DNA of 64,000 bases from Allobosea sp. 67-29. Lineage in GTDB: Bacteria > Pseudomonadota > Alphaproteobacteria > Rhizobiales > Beijerinckiaceae. Under the pieces are notes generated by a model. It saw only the letters and a program-made list of their open reading frames with translations. It searched no databases and had not been told where the DNA came from. Within the stretch, counting starts at the first letter, position 1; each line of letters starts with the position of its first letter. This document shows, piece after piece, positions 16,839 through 24,787 of this stretch. The position numbers and the translations under genes are program-made. Where the stretch lies: contig NZ_MKSQ01000026.1 in assembly GCF_001898115.1 (NCBI RefSeq), positions 248,001-312,000 of the forward strand. The letters are read 5' to 3'.

Positions 16839-18185
16839 TCAGTGCTTGACCCAGCCGGAATGCCCGGACCGCAGCGTGACGACCTCGCCCAGCCGCATCG
16901 CCCGTCCTCCGGCGAAGGCTGCATCATAGGCGGCGACCGGCTCAGCCAGCTCCGCATCGGGCTCGATCGTGGCCTGCATCTGACGCGAGCTCGCCGCGAA
17001 CAGGCTCGCCAGCTTCCGGCACTCGCGGGCGATGTCGTGCCGTTCCAGGACATGGTCTCGCCCCGTCGCGCCCATGGCCCAGATCACGGAATCCGGCGCC
17101 TGCAGGCATTGCTTGATCGCGCTCGCCAGCCGGTCGACATCCCCGGCCGGAACGAGCCAGCCGCAATCGCGCTCCGCGACCAGCTCCGGAATGCCAGCGA
17201 CATAGGTCGTGATGACGGGACGACCGAGGGCGAGTGCTTCCATCAGGACGACCGGCAGCCCCTCGGCGAAGCTCGGCAGGACCAGTGCCCTTGCCTCGCG
17301 GATGGCGGCGCGCACCTCCGCATTGCTCATCCAGCCTGCCAGTTCGACATGCTGCTCGAGGCCGAGCTCGCGGATGGCCCGTTCGAGCTGGGGCCGCATC
17401 GGGCCGTCGCCGGCAACCGTGAGCTTGAACGGCACGCCCTGCCCCGCCAGCGTCCCGAGAGCACGAAGCAGGATCAGCTGGCCCTTTTGCTCGCTGAGGC
17501 GGCCCACCGTCACGAGCCGGGCCTTCGGAATGATCTTCGAAGGCGCGGCGCTGAGGAAGTCGGCATCCAGGCCGCAGCGCACGAGCTTGATCTTCGGCCA
17601 GTCCCCGGAAGGTATCCAGCGGCAAAGCTGGCTACCTGTGAACGAGCTGATCACGCAGACGAAGGCGGCGAGCCTCACTTTGGTGGGCAGGCCAAGATAT
17701 TCGGGCCGGTCGAACTCGTCGGGCCCGTGCACCGTGAAACTGTAGGGCACGCCGGTCAGAAGGTGGGTCAGCATCGCGACCTCGGCGCCGTTCGTCCCGA
17801 AATGCGCGTGGATATGCTCGACGCCTTCGTCGCCGACCCAGCCCGCCAGGACGAGCGCTTCCGCGAGATAGGCGAGGTGAAGCAGCGGCGGGCGGCTCGA
17901 TCGCCGCATCATCCCGATGGCGGCCAGCGTCGCGCTCGCCAGCTTCCGTGGGCTCCGCATCAGGGCGCGCCCGAGGGCGACGGCGAACTTCGCCTTGCCG
18001 CCCTCGAGCAGGTAGCGCGTGCGGGCCTGCTCGGCGATATCGTCGGGATCGACCAGTTGCCGGTCCCGCCCCCGCAGCGAGACGCGCAGGACCGAAATCC
18101 CGTTCCGCTCGAGTTCGACGATCTCGCGCCGGATGAAGGTGTGCGAGACGGCAGGATATTCGGAGGCGAAGTAGCAGACACGCAT
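16839..18185 (-). CDS. Glycosyltransferase family 4 (GT-B, WcaL-like)
   Basis: GT-B transferase of 448 residues. It begins MRVCYFASEYPAVSHTFIRR, like the colanic acid transferase WcaL/AmsK group. HIHAHFGTNGAEVAML and FTVHGPDEFD follow in the N-domain. The C-domain has LVTVGRLSEQKGQLILLRAL, VAGDGPMRPQLE and the donor-binding EGLPVVLMEALALGRPVI with the conserved Glu pair. There are no membrane spans. It lies 16 bp from the WcaJ-like gene and probably acts early in repeat-unit assembly. Confidence 0.9.
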   Translation of the reverse strand: MRVCYFASEYPAVSHTFIRREIVELERNGISVLRVSLRGRDRQLVDPDDIAEQARTRYLLEGGKAKFAVALGRALMRSPRKLASATLAAIGMMRRSSRPPLLHLAYLAEALVLAGWVGDEGVEHIHAHFGTNGAEVAMLTHLLTGVPYSFTVHGPDEFDRPEYLGLPTKVRLAAFVCVISSFTGSQLCRWIPSGDWPKIKLVRCGLDADFLSAAPSKIIPKARLVTVGRLSEQKGQLILLRALGTLAGQGVPFKLTVAGDGPMRPQLERAIRELGLEQHVELAGWMSNAEVRAAIREARALVLPSFAEGLPVVLMEALALGRPVITTYVAGIPELVAERDCGWLVPAGDVDRLASAIKQCLQAPDSVIWAMGATGRDHVLERHDIARECRKLASLFAASSRQMQATIEPDAELAEPVAAYDAAFAGGRAMRLGEVVTLRSGHSGWVKH

Positions 18186-18201
18186 CGGACTACCTTTCCG
18201 G

Positions 18202-19656
18202 TCAATAGGCGTTGATGCGCGCGCGCTTCGAGAAAGCGGTCCTGACCAGGATCTTCAGGTCGAAGAAGAACGACCAGTTGTCGACATAGTAGAGGTCGTG
18301 CTCGATGCGCTGCTGCATCTTCTCGAAGGTATCGGTTTCCCCGCGCAGGCCATTCACCTGCGCCCAGCCGGTCATGCCGGGCTTGACGTTGTGACGCCGG
18401 AACATCCTGCGGATCTGGTCGGCAAACATCTGGTTGTGGGCCAGCGCGTGCGGCCGCGGCCCGACCAGCGACATCTCCCCGCGCAGCACGTTCAAGAGCT
18501 GCGGCAGTTCGTCGATGTTCGTCCGCCGCAGGACCCGGCCCACGCGCGTCACGCGCGGATCGTCGCGGACGGCCTGGCGAAACCCGGTGCGCGCATCATC
18601 CATGCAGTGCATGCTGCGGAATTTCAGCACCTGGATCGGCTGGTTGTTGAAGCCGAGGCGCGTCTGGCGGAACAGCGCCGGCCCGCGCGACTCGAGCCGG
18701 ATCAACGCCGCGACCACGACGAACAGCGGCCAGAGCGTCATCAGCAGCACCGAGGCGCCCGCGACGTCGAAGGCCCGCTTGAGGAAGCGGTCCCGCAGCG
18801 AACACGGCCCGCAGAACAGCTCGAGCACCCGCAAATGGCCGTAGGTACCGATGCGGCTGCGGCGCATGAGTTCGGCCAGTTCGATCGGCAGGAGCTGGAT
18901 GCGGACCGGAAGTTCCGACAATGTCTCGACGGCATGCGAGACCACCTGCATGTTGTCGGAGCCGAACAGGATCAGCACGGCATCGATCGGGAGCGCTCGG
19001 CACTCCTGCCGGATGGCCAAAAGCTGCTGCTCGAGGGCTGCGCCTTCCGCGTCGTCCTCGGACACGGACGGGAAATCGTACCACCGCAGGATATGCTCGT
19101 AGCGCGCCGCCAGCCGGGCTCGGACATGCCCGACGCCACGCGCGCCGGGCATGACGAGCACGACCATGCTCTCGCGATGCCATTGCTCCTGCCAGCGAAC
19201 GCGGTCGACGACCTGCCAGAGGCCGGCCCTGACGGCGACCTGCGCCAGCAGGGTCGAAAGCCATTGCGCGAGGAACGTCCCGCGGGAATAGCCCTGCAGG
19301 CTGTTGGCGAGATAGGCGAAGGTCAGAAGCGCGACGAAGGAAAGGGCGAGCGCAGCGACGCCGCGCGAACAGCTGTGCTCGTTCCATTGCGGACCCAGCA
19401 GGTCATACTGGTTGTCGGCAATGCACAGGGCGACGTACAGCGCCGCCACCCCGACCGATGCCAGCGCATAGTCCGCCCGGAAGAAGACCACGCCGTAAGC
19501 CACGGCCGAGTAAGCGAGAAACGCTGCATAGGCGCAGGCCGCGATGACGATCATCTCGGTCGTGGCCACGACGACCGTCCAGAAAAACTGTGTTCCACGC
19601 GTCAGGGAGACCGTGGCAAGATGTCGCTCGCGAGGGGAAATAGCATTGGTCGACAT
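18202..19656 (-). CDS. Undecaprenyl-phosphate sugar phosphotransferase (WcaJ/ExoY type)
   Basis: Starts each EPS repeat unit by moving a sugar-1-phosphate, commonly glucose or galactose, onto undecaprenyl phosphate. The 484-residue protein has an N-terminal region with about four spans and a CoA-binding-like domain. The catalytic bacterial sugar transferase domain has KRAFDVAGASVLLMTLWPLF, FRQTRLGFNNQPIQVLKFRS, ELPQLLNVLRGEMSLVGPRP and VKPGMTGWAQVNGLRGET. It is the first gene of the minus-strand run, with a 383-bp divergent spacer on its 5' side that includes a long palindrome. Confidence 0.92.
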   Translation of the reverse strand: MSTNAISPRERHLATVSLTRGTQFFWTVVVATTEMIVIAACAYAAFLAYSAVAYGVVFFRADYALASVGVAALYVALCIADNQYDLLGPQWNEHSCSRGVAALALSFVALLTFAYLANSLQGYSRGTFLAQWLSTLLAQVAVRAGLWQVVDRVRWQEQWHRESMVVLVMPGARGVGHVRARLAARYEHILRWYDFPSVSEDDAEGAALEQQLLAIRQECRALPIDAVLILFGSDNMQVVSHAVETLSELPVRIQLLPIELAELMRRSRIGTYGHLRVLELFCGPCSLRDRFLKRAFDVAGASVLLMTLWPLFVVVAALIRLESRGPALFRQTRLGFNNQPIQVLKFRSMHCMDDARTGFRQAVRDDPRVTRVGRVLRRTNIDELPQLLNVLRGEMSLVGPRPHALAHNQMFADQIRRMFRRHNVKPGMTGWAQVNGLRGETDTFEKMQQRIEHDLYYVDNWSFFFDLKILVRTAFSKRARINAY

Positions 19657-20039
19657 GGGCTCATCGAATGCTGTCGCGGTTGAGCGAAATGATCGATCGT
19701 GACGACAGATTAATGCTTCTCGGCAGCCTCAAGTTCTTCTCGACCTATCTATGATGCGTCCGGCAGCCTCGATCTGAAGATATTCCCCGATGAAATGCGC
19801 AACCTGTTGCGCATTTCGGCACTCCCCCGGCTAACCGAATTTGCGTCTCCGTCGTTTCAACTGATCCATGCCGCAACGGCATGGTCCACGACAACGCTCG
19901 AAAGCTCCGTCCCTCGAACAAATCAACCGCCTCGGCATTGAATTTTCAGAACGGCACGTGACCTGGCTGCGGCTCGCACCGCAACACGGCGTCTCGACCG
20001 GCATCGTCGCCTCCTGTCTCCTTGCCCGAGGGATTTTTG
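19657..20039. other. Divergent promoter region between two EPS units
   Basis: 383 bp between the WcaJ-like gene (minus) and the WecG-like gene (plus). No gene is seen. It must hold promoters for both directions, and it contains the palindrome listed at 19792-19817. The part from 19680 to 19860 is less GC-rich than the coding DNA around it. Confidence 0.55.
19792..19817. promoter_or_regulatory. 26-bp perfect palindrome, likely operator
   Basis: Arms GAAATGCGCAAC and GTTGCGCATTTC are exact reverse complements of 12 bp, separated by CT. It lies about 135 bp from the WcaJ-like start and 220 bp from the WecG-like start. A dyad of this length in a divergent promoter is typical of a dimeric regulator site. 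The binding protein is unknown; the orphan LuxR-type protein at 1062-1814 is one candidate. Confidence 0.6.
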
Positions 20040-20852
20040 ATGCCACCAGACACAGCACTTCCCCATACGGCTGAAGCGGCGCAGCCTGGCCGGGTCCAGA
20101 TCCTGAACGGCCGGTTCGACAAACTCTCCATGGATCAGACCGTAGAAGAGCTCATCCAGGCGGTCCGCACCGGTGAACGCGGCATCCTGTCGACCGTCAA
20201 CGTGGCGATCCTGATGATGATGCGCTCCAGCCCCCGGCTGCAGCGCTTCATCGATGCATCGCGCTGGACGGTGGCCGATGGCCAGCCGCTCGTGTGGGCC
20301 TCGCATCTCTGGCAGCAGCCCCTGCCTGAGCGTGTCGCGGGCATCGATCTGATCGACAGACTCTGCGCCCGCGCCGTGCAGGAAGGTATCGGAGTCTATT
20401 TTCTCGGCGCCGAGAGTGACATCGTCCGCTCGGCCGTTGGCATTCTCCAGGCCCGCCACCGCGGCCTCGACGTCCGTGGCTATGCCGACGGCTATTTCCG
20501 GCCGGACCAGGCGCCGGCACGGGCACGGGCCGTCGCCGAAAGCGGAGCCGGGTTGCTGTTCGTCGCAATGGGCGTGCCCCGGCAGGAGCACTTCATCGAG
20601 GAGCAGTGGGACAATCTCGGGGCGCAGGTCGTCGTTGGCGTCGGCGGCAGCCTCGACGTGATCACGGGCCGCCGAAAGCGGGCTCCCGCATTCGTCCAGC
20701 GCGCCGGGCTCGAATGGGCTTATCGCCTCGCCCAGGAACCGCGTCGCCTTTTCAGGCGCTACCTGGTCACGAACTCGCAGTTCCTCGGGCTGATCTCGTG
20801 GAGCGCGATCGCCCAGGTCTCGCGCGCCCGACGCGCAGCCCCGCGGCCTTGA
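20040..20852 (+). CDS. WecG/TagA/CpsF family glycosyltransferase
   Basis: GT26 enzyme of 270 residues. Motifs are TVNVAILMMMRSSPRLQRF near residue 53, WTVADGQPLVWASHL with the conserved Asp, YFLGAESDIVRSAV, and GVPRQEHFIEEQ followed by VGVGGSLDVITGRRKRAP. Family members transfer ManNAc or ManNAcA (or glucosyl in some EPS loci) to a lipid-linked sugar. The ATG at 20040 has a GAGGGA site 7 bp upstream and is preferred to a TTG at 20022. A WecB-like epimerase follows after 11 bp, which supports a ManNAc-type donor. Confidence 0.9.
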   Translation: MPPDTALPHTAEAAQPGRVQILNGRFDKLSMDQTVEELIQAVRTGERGILSTVNVAILMMMRSSPRLQRFIDASRWTVADGQPLVWASHLWQQPLPERVAGIDLIDRLCARAVQEGIGVYFLGAESDIVRSAVGILQARHRGLDVRGYADGYFRPDQAPARARAVAESGAGLLFVAMGVPRQEHFIEEQWDNLGAQVVVGVGGSLDVITGRRKRAPAFVQRAGLEWAYRLAQEPRRLFRRYLVTNSQFLGLISWSAIAQVSRARRAAPRP

Positions 20853-20863
20853 GCGAGGTGGAA

Positions 20864-22120
20864 ATGGCTTCCCGCAAACGCATTCTCGTCGTGATGGGCA
20901 CGCGCCCCGAGGCGATCAAGCTCGCACCGCTCATCCTGAAGGCGAAGGCCGATCCCGACCGCTTCGAGGTCCTGGCGGTACGGACCAGTCAGCATCGCGA
21001 AATGCTCGATCAGGTGGTGACCTATTTCGACCTGCCGATCCTCGCCGACCTGAACGTCATGCGAAAGGATCAGGGCCTCACCCATGTGACGACCGCGGTA
21101 CTTCAGGGTCTGCAGCAGGTGATCGCCAGCGTACACCCCGATGTGGTCGTCGTGCAGGGCGACACCACGACGAGTTTCGTCGGCGCCCTGGCAGCCTTCT
21201 ACGAAAACGTCCCCGTGGCGCATGTCGAGGCCGGCCTCAGGACCTATGACAAGCAGGCCCCCTTCCCGGAGGAGGTCTACCGTCGGCTGACCACCGTCAT
21301 CGCCGATTTTCATTTTGCGCCGACCGAGACCGCCAGGTTAAACCTGCTGAAGGAGAACGTGCCGGCTGGGACGATCTGGGTCACCGGAAACACCGCGATC
21401 GACGCCTTGCTGCTGACGCTCGCCAAGGCCACGCCGGAGCCGTCTCGCGAGAAGGCCCCGACCCTCCTCCTGACCACCCATCGCCGCGAGAATCATGGCG
21501 AGCCGATGCAGCGGATCTGCGAAGCCGTCCTGATCTTGCTGAAGGGCTTCCCGGAGCTGCGGGTCGTCTGCCCCGTCCATCTCAGCCCGCGCGTGCGCCA
21601 GGTCGTCGAACCGATGCTCGGCTCGCATCCCCGCGTCTCGCTGGTTGAGCCTCTCGGCTACGAGGATTTCGTGCTGGCGATGAACGACGCCCATATCATC
21701 CTGTCCGATTCGGGCGGAGTCCAGGAGGAGGCACCGGCGCTCGGAAAGCCGGTCCTCGTGCTGCGCGACAGCACGGAGCGCCCGGAGGCCGTCGAAGCCG
21801 GCACCGCGCGCCTGGTCGGCACCGAGGTGGCCGCCATCGTCTCGGCATGCCGGGAACTGCTGACGAACCCGGCTGCCTATCGCGCCATGGCGCAGGCCCG
21901 CAACCCGTTTGGCGACGGCCACGCCTCCGAACAGATCCTCGACGTTCTCGCCCGGTCGCTGGACAGCACCACGCGGCATGAACCGGCCGCGCCAGCAGCC
22001 ACACCGGCGAGCGCCCCGCCCGTGCGGAAGCGGCCGCGCGAGCCGGCGCTGCAGGTGGCGATGGCGGCGGATGCCACGACGCGGCTCTCCTCCGCCGCGC
22101 CGAATCCCGGATCGACGTGA
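20864..22120 (+). CDS. wecB: UDP-N-acetylglucosamine 2-epimerase (non-hydrolysing)
   Basis: Interconverts UDP-GlcNAc and UDP-ManNAc. Family motifs are VVMGTRPEAIKLAPLILKAK at the start, VVVQGDTTTSFVGALAAFY, HVEAGLRTYDKQAPFPEE, LLTTHRRENHGEPM and SDSGGVQEEAPALGKPVLVLRDSTERPE. The core ends near residue 365. The remaining 50 residues are a Pro/Ala/Arg-rich tail (APAATPASAPPVRKRPREP) not needed for the fold and unlike standard WecB. The ATG at 20864 has GAGGTGGAA upstream. It is co-transcribed with the WecG-like transferase, and its stop overlaps the next gene. Confidence 0.93.
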   Translation: MASRKRILVVMGTRPEAIKLAPLILKAKADPDRFEVLAVRTSQHREMLDQVVTYFDLPILADLNVMRKDQGLTHVTTAVLQGLQQVIASVHPDVVVVQGDTTTSFVGALAAFYENVPVAHVEAGLRTYDKQAPFPEEVYRRLTTVIADFHFAPTETARLNLLKENVPAGTIWVTGNTAIDALLLTLAKATPEPSREKAPTLLLTTHRRENHGEPMQRICEAVLILLKGFPELRVVCPVHLSPRVRQVVEPMLGSHPRVSLVEPLGYEDFVLAMNDAHIILSDSGGVQEEAPALGKPVLVLRDSTERPEAVEAGTARLVGTEVAAIVSACRELLTNPAAYRAMAQARNPFGDGHASEQILDVLARSLDSTTRHEPAAPAATPASAPPVRKRPREPALQVAMAADATTRLSSAAPNPGST

Positions 22121-23304
22121 CGACCATGACTGCGGCGGTCACCCTTGTGCTGCTCGGCGCCTGTTTCCTCGCAGCGATCCCGGTCGCCTTCCTGGCTGTA
22201 CAGATTGCGGCAAGCCTTCTTCCCCGGAGGCCGCTCCCGTCGCCTGAAACGATCCGCCCACGATTCGCGGTGATCATGCCCGCCCATGACGAGGAGGCGG
22301 TCATCGCCCGCAGCATCTCGACGATCATGCCGCAGCTGGGGCCGGCCGGGCGGCTGCTGGTGGTCGCCGACAATTGTTCGGACGCCACGGCGGGGGTCGC
22401 CGCTCGGGCCGGCGCCGAGGTCACGATCCGGCAGGATCTCACGCGCATCGGGAAGGGGTATGCGCTGGCTCACGGCATCAAGGCACTTGCCTCGGATCCA
22501 CCGGAGGTCGTCATCGTCATCGATGCCGATTGCGACGCGATGCCGGGCTCGCTCGCCCTTCTGGCCGGGCGCTGCCTGGCGGGCAACCGCCCTGCGCAGG
22601 CGCGTTACACCATGCTGGCCCCGGCCTGCCCCAATGCGGCCGACAAGGTTTCGCGGCTGGCCTGGACGATCAAGACCTTCGTGCGCCCTCTCGGCTCCGC
22701 CAGACTCGGCTGGCCATGCCAGTTGATGGGTTCGGGTATGGCCCTGCCCTATGCGTTCCTGGACAGGCTGGACCTCGCGACGGGTCATCTCGCGGAGGAC
22801 CAGAAGCTCGGCGCCGATTTCGCCGTGGCCGGCAAGGCGCCGCAGTTCTGCCCTGATGCCGAGATCGTCAGCCGGCTGCCGCAAGGTGAAACGGGCAAGC
22901 GCCAGCAGCGCACGAGGTGGGAGCACGGCCACCTCGCGATCATCGGTGAATTCTGCTTTCCCCTGGCCGCGCGCGCGATCGCGCAGCGCAGCCCGCACCT
23001 TCTCGCCTTCATGCTTGATCTGTGCGTGCCGCCGCTGACGCTGCTGGCGATGGCCTTGCTGCTGATCGCCGTCCTCGGCTTCGCCTGGTTCGTCGGCACC
23101 GGGGCGACAGTCCCGCTCCTCGCCTCCGCGTTGCTGCTCGCCATCTTCGCGGCAACGATCGCGACCGCGTGGTGGCGCTTCGCCCGGGATGTGATCGCAT
23201 GGCGCGAGCTGGCGGCAGGGCCGGCCTACTGCCTGCTCAAGCTGCCCTCCTATATCCGCTTCTTCATCCATCGCCGGATCGAGTGGGTTCGCACGGAACG
23301 ATGA
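22117..23304 (+). CDS. Membrane glycosyltransferase family 2
   Basis: 395 residues: an N-terminal span (VTLVLLGACFLAAIPVAFLAV), a cytoplasmic GT-A domain (FAVIMPAHDEEAVIARSI, VVADNCSDATAGVA, VVIVIDADCDAMPG) and two C-terminal spans after residue 295. The acceptor-site motif QQRTRWEHGHL resembles the QxxRW of processive GT2 enzymes, so it could either polymerise or add a single sugar. Translation starts at GTG 22117, overlapping the wecB stop, or at ATG 22126. It ends in an ATGA overlap with the secreted protein gene. Confidence 0.86.
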   Translation: MTTMTAAVTLVLLGACFLAAIPVAFLAVQIAASLLPRRPLPSPETIRPRFAVIMPAHDEEAVIARSISTIMPQLGPAGRLLVVADNCSDATAGVAARAGAEVTIRQDLTRIGKGYALAHGIKALASDPPEVVIVIDADCDAMPGSLALLAGRCLAGNRPAQARYTMLAPACPNAADKVSRLAWTIKTFVRPLGSARLGWPCQLMGSGMALPYAFLDRLDLATGHLAEDQKLGADFAVAGKAPQFCPDAEIVSRLPQGETGKRQQRTRWEHGHLAIIGEFCFPLAARAIAQRSPHLLAFMLDLCVPPLTLLAMALLLIAVLGFAWFVGTGATVPLLASALLLAIFAATIATAWWRFARDVIAWRELAAGPAYCLLKLPSYIRFFIHRRIEWVRTER

Positions 23305-24302
23305 GGGCGGATGGCGCCAGCACGCGTCGCCGGCTCCACGTCGTTGCGACGGGCCGGTCGCGCAGGGGGCCGGCGCTCCGCGCTAGCGGGACGGTGTGGT
23401 TGCTGGCCCTGGCAGCGATCGGATACTTCACCGGCGCTCGGGCGGACGATGCCACGCCAATTGTCCCCGGCAGGGGCGTGAAGCCATTCGTTCTCGGCGA
23501 TCGGCCCTTCACGGCGACCTCCTCATGGAACACGCCGATCGCTTCGAACGCCCGATTCGCACGGATCCGCTGGCCATCGCGCGCCTTGTTCGGCGTCGCC
23601 TGGAGCAGCTACTCCCCGGCTATCCATATCACCTCGGCCTTGGACCCGGTCGTCGCGGTCGACTACCCCGCGAGCTGGGGCAATCCTGCCGGCACGCTGC
23701 AGCTGCACCTCTCTGCCGATGTCGACGGCGCGCCGGGAACCGACGGCGAGGTCCTGGTGATCGATGGCGAGATCGTTCACAATTTCTGGCAGTTCAAGCG
23801 GCAAAGTACCGTCAAGGCGACGGCTCAATCCTATGCCGCAACGAATCTCCTGACGGGTGACGGCTGGGGCCGGGCCTCACCGTTTCTCGGGGCCGGCATC
23901 GTTGCGGCCGGCGCGAGCCAGCTGGCCGGCCTGCTGGTCCAGGCCGAGACCGATCGGGGCGAGATCGAGCATGCCCTGCAGATCGCGGTCGATGCGGCCT
24001 ATGCCAAGCCGGGCCGCACCGGCGCGGCGATCAGCAGCGACGGCGGCAATCGGCATGGCCTGGTCCGGGAGGGTCAGCGCCTCGGTGTTCCCGCTGCCGT
24101 TCGGATGCCGCGGGGGCTGTCGCCGCTCGGGCAGAAGGTCTTTCGCGCCTATCAACGCTACGGCGCCTTCGTGATCGACGTCGCCGACGGCGTCACCAAC
24201 CTGCGCGCCCAGTCCAATGCCTACGACGAAGCGACGATCGCGGCGCTGCAAGTCGATCTCGGCCGGATTTCCCGGCTGCTCCAGCGCGTCAAGAAGCCTT
24301 AG
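23301..24302 (+). CDS. Secreted protein of unknown family, paralogue of the 24788 gene product
   Basis: 333 residues with a basic N-terminus, a hydrophobic stretch (GTVWLLALAAIGYFTGA, residues 32-48) and an ARADDA site that looks like a Sec signal cleavage. The mature part has RPFTATSSWNTPIASNARF, PASWGNPAGTLQLHLSADVD, EVLVIDGEIVHNFWQFKRQS, LTGDGWGRASPFLGAGI and IEHALQIAVDAAY. The same pattern forms the N-terminal 275 residues of the protein at 24788. I do not recognise the family. Being coupled to an EPS glycosyltransferase, it may act on the polymer in the periplasm or outside, for example as a lyase or hydrolase; this is inference. Confidence 0.72.
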   Translation: MRADGASTRRRLHVVATGRSRRGPALRASGTVWLLALAAIGYFTGARADDATPIVPGRGVKPFVLGDRPFTATSSWNTPIASNARFARIRWPSRALFGVAWSSYSPAIHITSALDPVVAVDYPASWGNPAGTLQLHLSADVDGAPGTDGEVLVIDGEIVHNFWQFKRQSTVKATAQSYAATNLLTGDGWGRASPFLGAGIVAAGASQLAGLLVQAETDRGEIEHALQIAVDAAYAKPGRTGAAISSDGGNRHGLVREGQRLGVPAAVRMPRGLSPLGQKVFRAYQRYGAFVIDVADGVTNLRAQSNAYDEATIAALQVDLGRISRLLQRVKKP

Positions 24303-24399
24303 AGGCCGCCGACCGCGCCGGCCGATCACGCCCCGGCACCATCAGCCCGGCGCGTGCGACAAGCCGACTTTCCACGCCCTTTAGAACCGCGAGAACCGC

Positions 24400-24422
24400 G
24401 CCGGCCGAGCGGGTCGGCCGGC
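24400..24422. terminator. Stem-loop downstream of the secreted protein gene
   Basis: Perfect 9-bp inverted repeat GCCGGCCGA / TCGGCCGGC with a 5-nt loop, about 100 bp after the stop of the secreted protein gene. No T tract follows, so termination would need Rho or be partial. It separates the wecG-wecB operon from the secretion genes. Confidence 0.45.
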
Positions 24423-24520
24423 ATCATCTGATCTCCGTCAGCGGGGCAATTCTGTCGCCGCAGGTTCCAGCGTGACTCGGCCTTTTGGCGCGAATCCACC
24501 GAATGTCCACAGAGCGATAC

Positions 24521-24562
24521 CAAGTAATTACTTGAAATATATGGTTAATTTTTTTTCTTAAC
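24521..24562. promoter_or_regulatory. AT-rich palindromic element
   Basis: CAAGTAATTACTTG (24521-24534) is a perfect 14-bp palindrome. It is followed by an AT-only stretch and a second dyad, GTTAA (24544-24548) and TTAAC (24558-24562), around a T run. In DNA this GC-rich it stands out as a likely regulator site or a binding place for an AT-preferring silencer such as Ros/MucR, about 225 bp before the 24788 start. Confidence 0.45.
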
Positions 24563-24787
24563 AAATTTCCTTTGGCATCACAATCCAAACACGATATCCC
24601 ACCACCCTCGTTTGTGGATGGGCCTACGATTCGCCGTTTGAGATGGCGATGACCCGTCATCCGGCCGCAAGTCGCGCAGCATGCCTGGCTATTCGCTGCG
24701 TTCTCGGCGGAATGGCGACTGATACCTGCCTGGCCTACCAATCTCGCCTTCTGCCTTCCTTTCGTATAATCTAAGGAACACAGGCAT

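Larger units (their letters stand above)
24303..24787. other. Intergenic region upstream of the type I secretion substrate gene
   Basis: 485 bp with no gene that I can support. The first 120 bp are GC-rich with a hairpin (24400-24422). From about 24520 to 24600 the sequence becomes strongly AT-rich with a palindrome and a run of eight T, and it stays moderate in GC up to the start codon. It probably holds the promoter of the 24788 gene. Confidence 0.55.
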
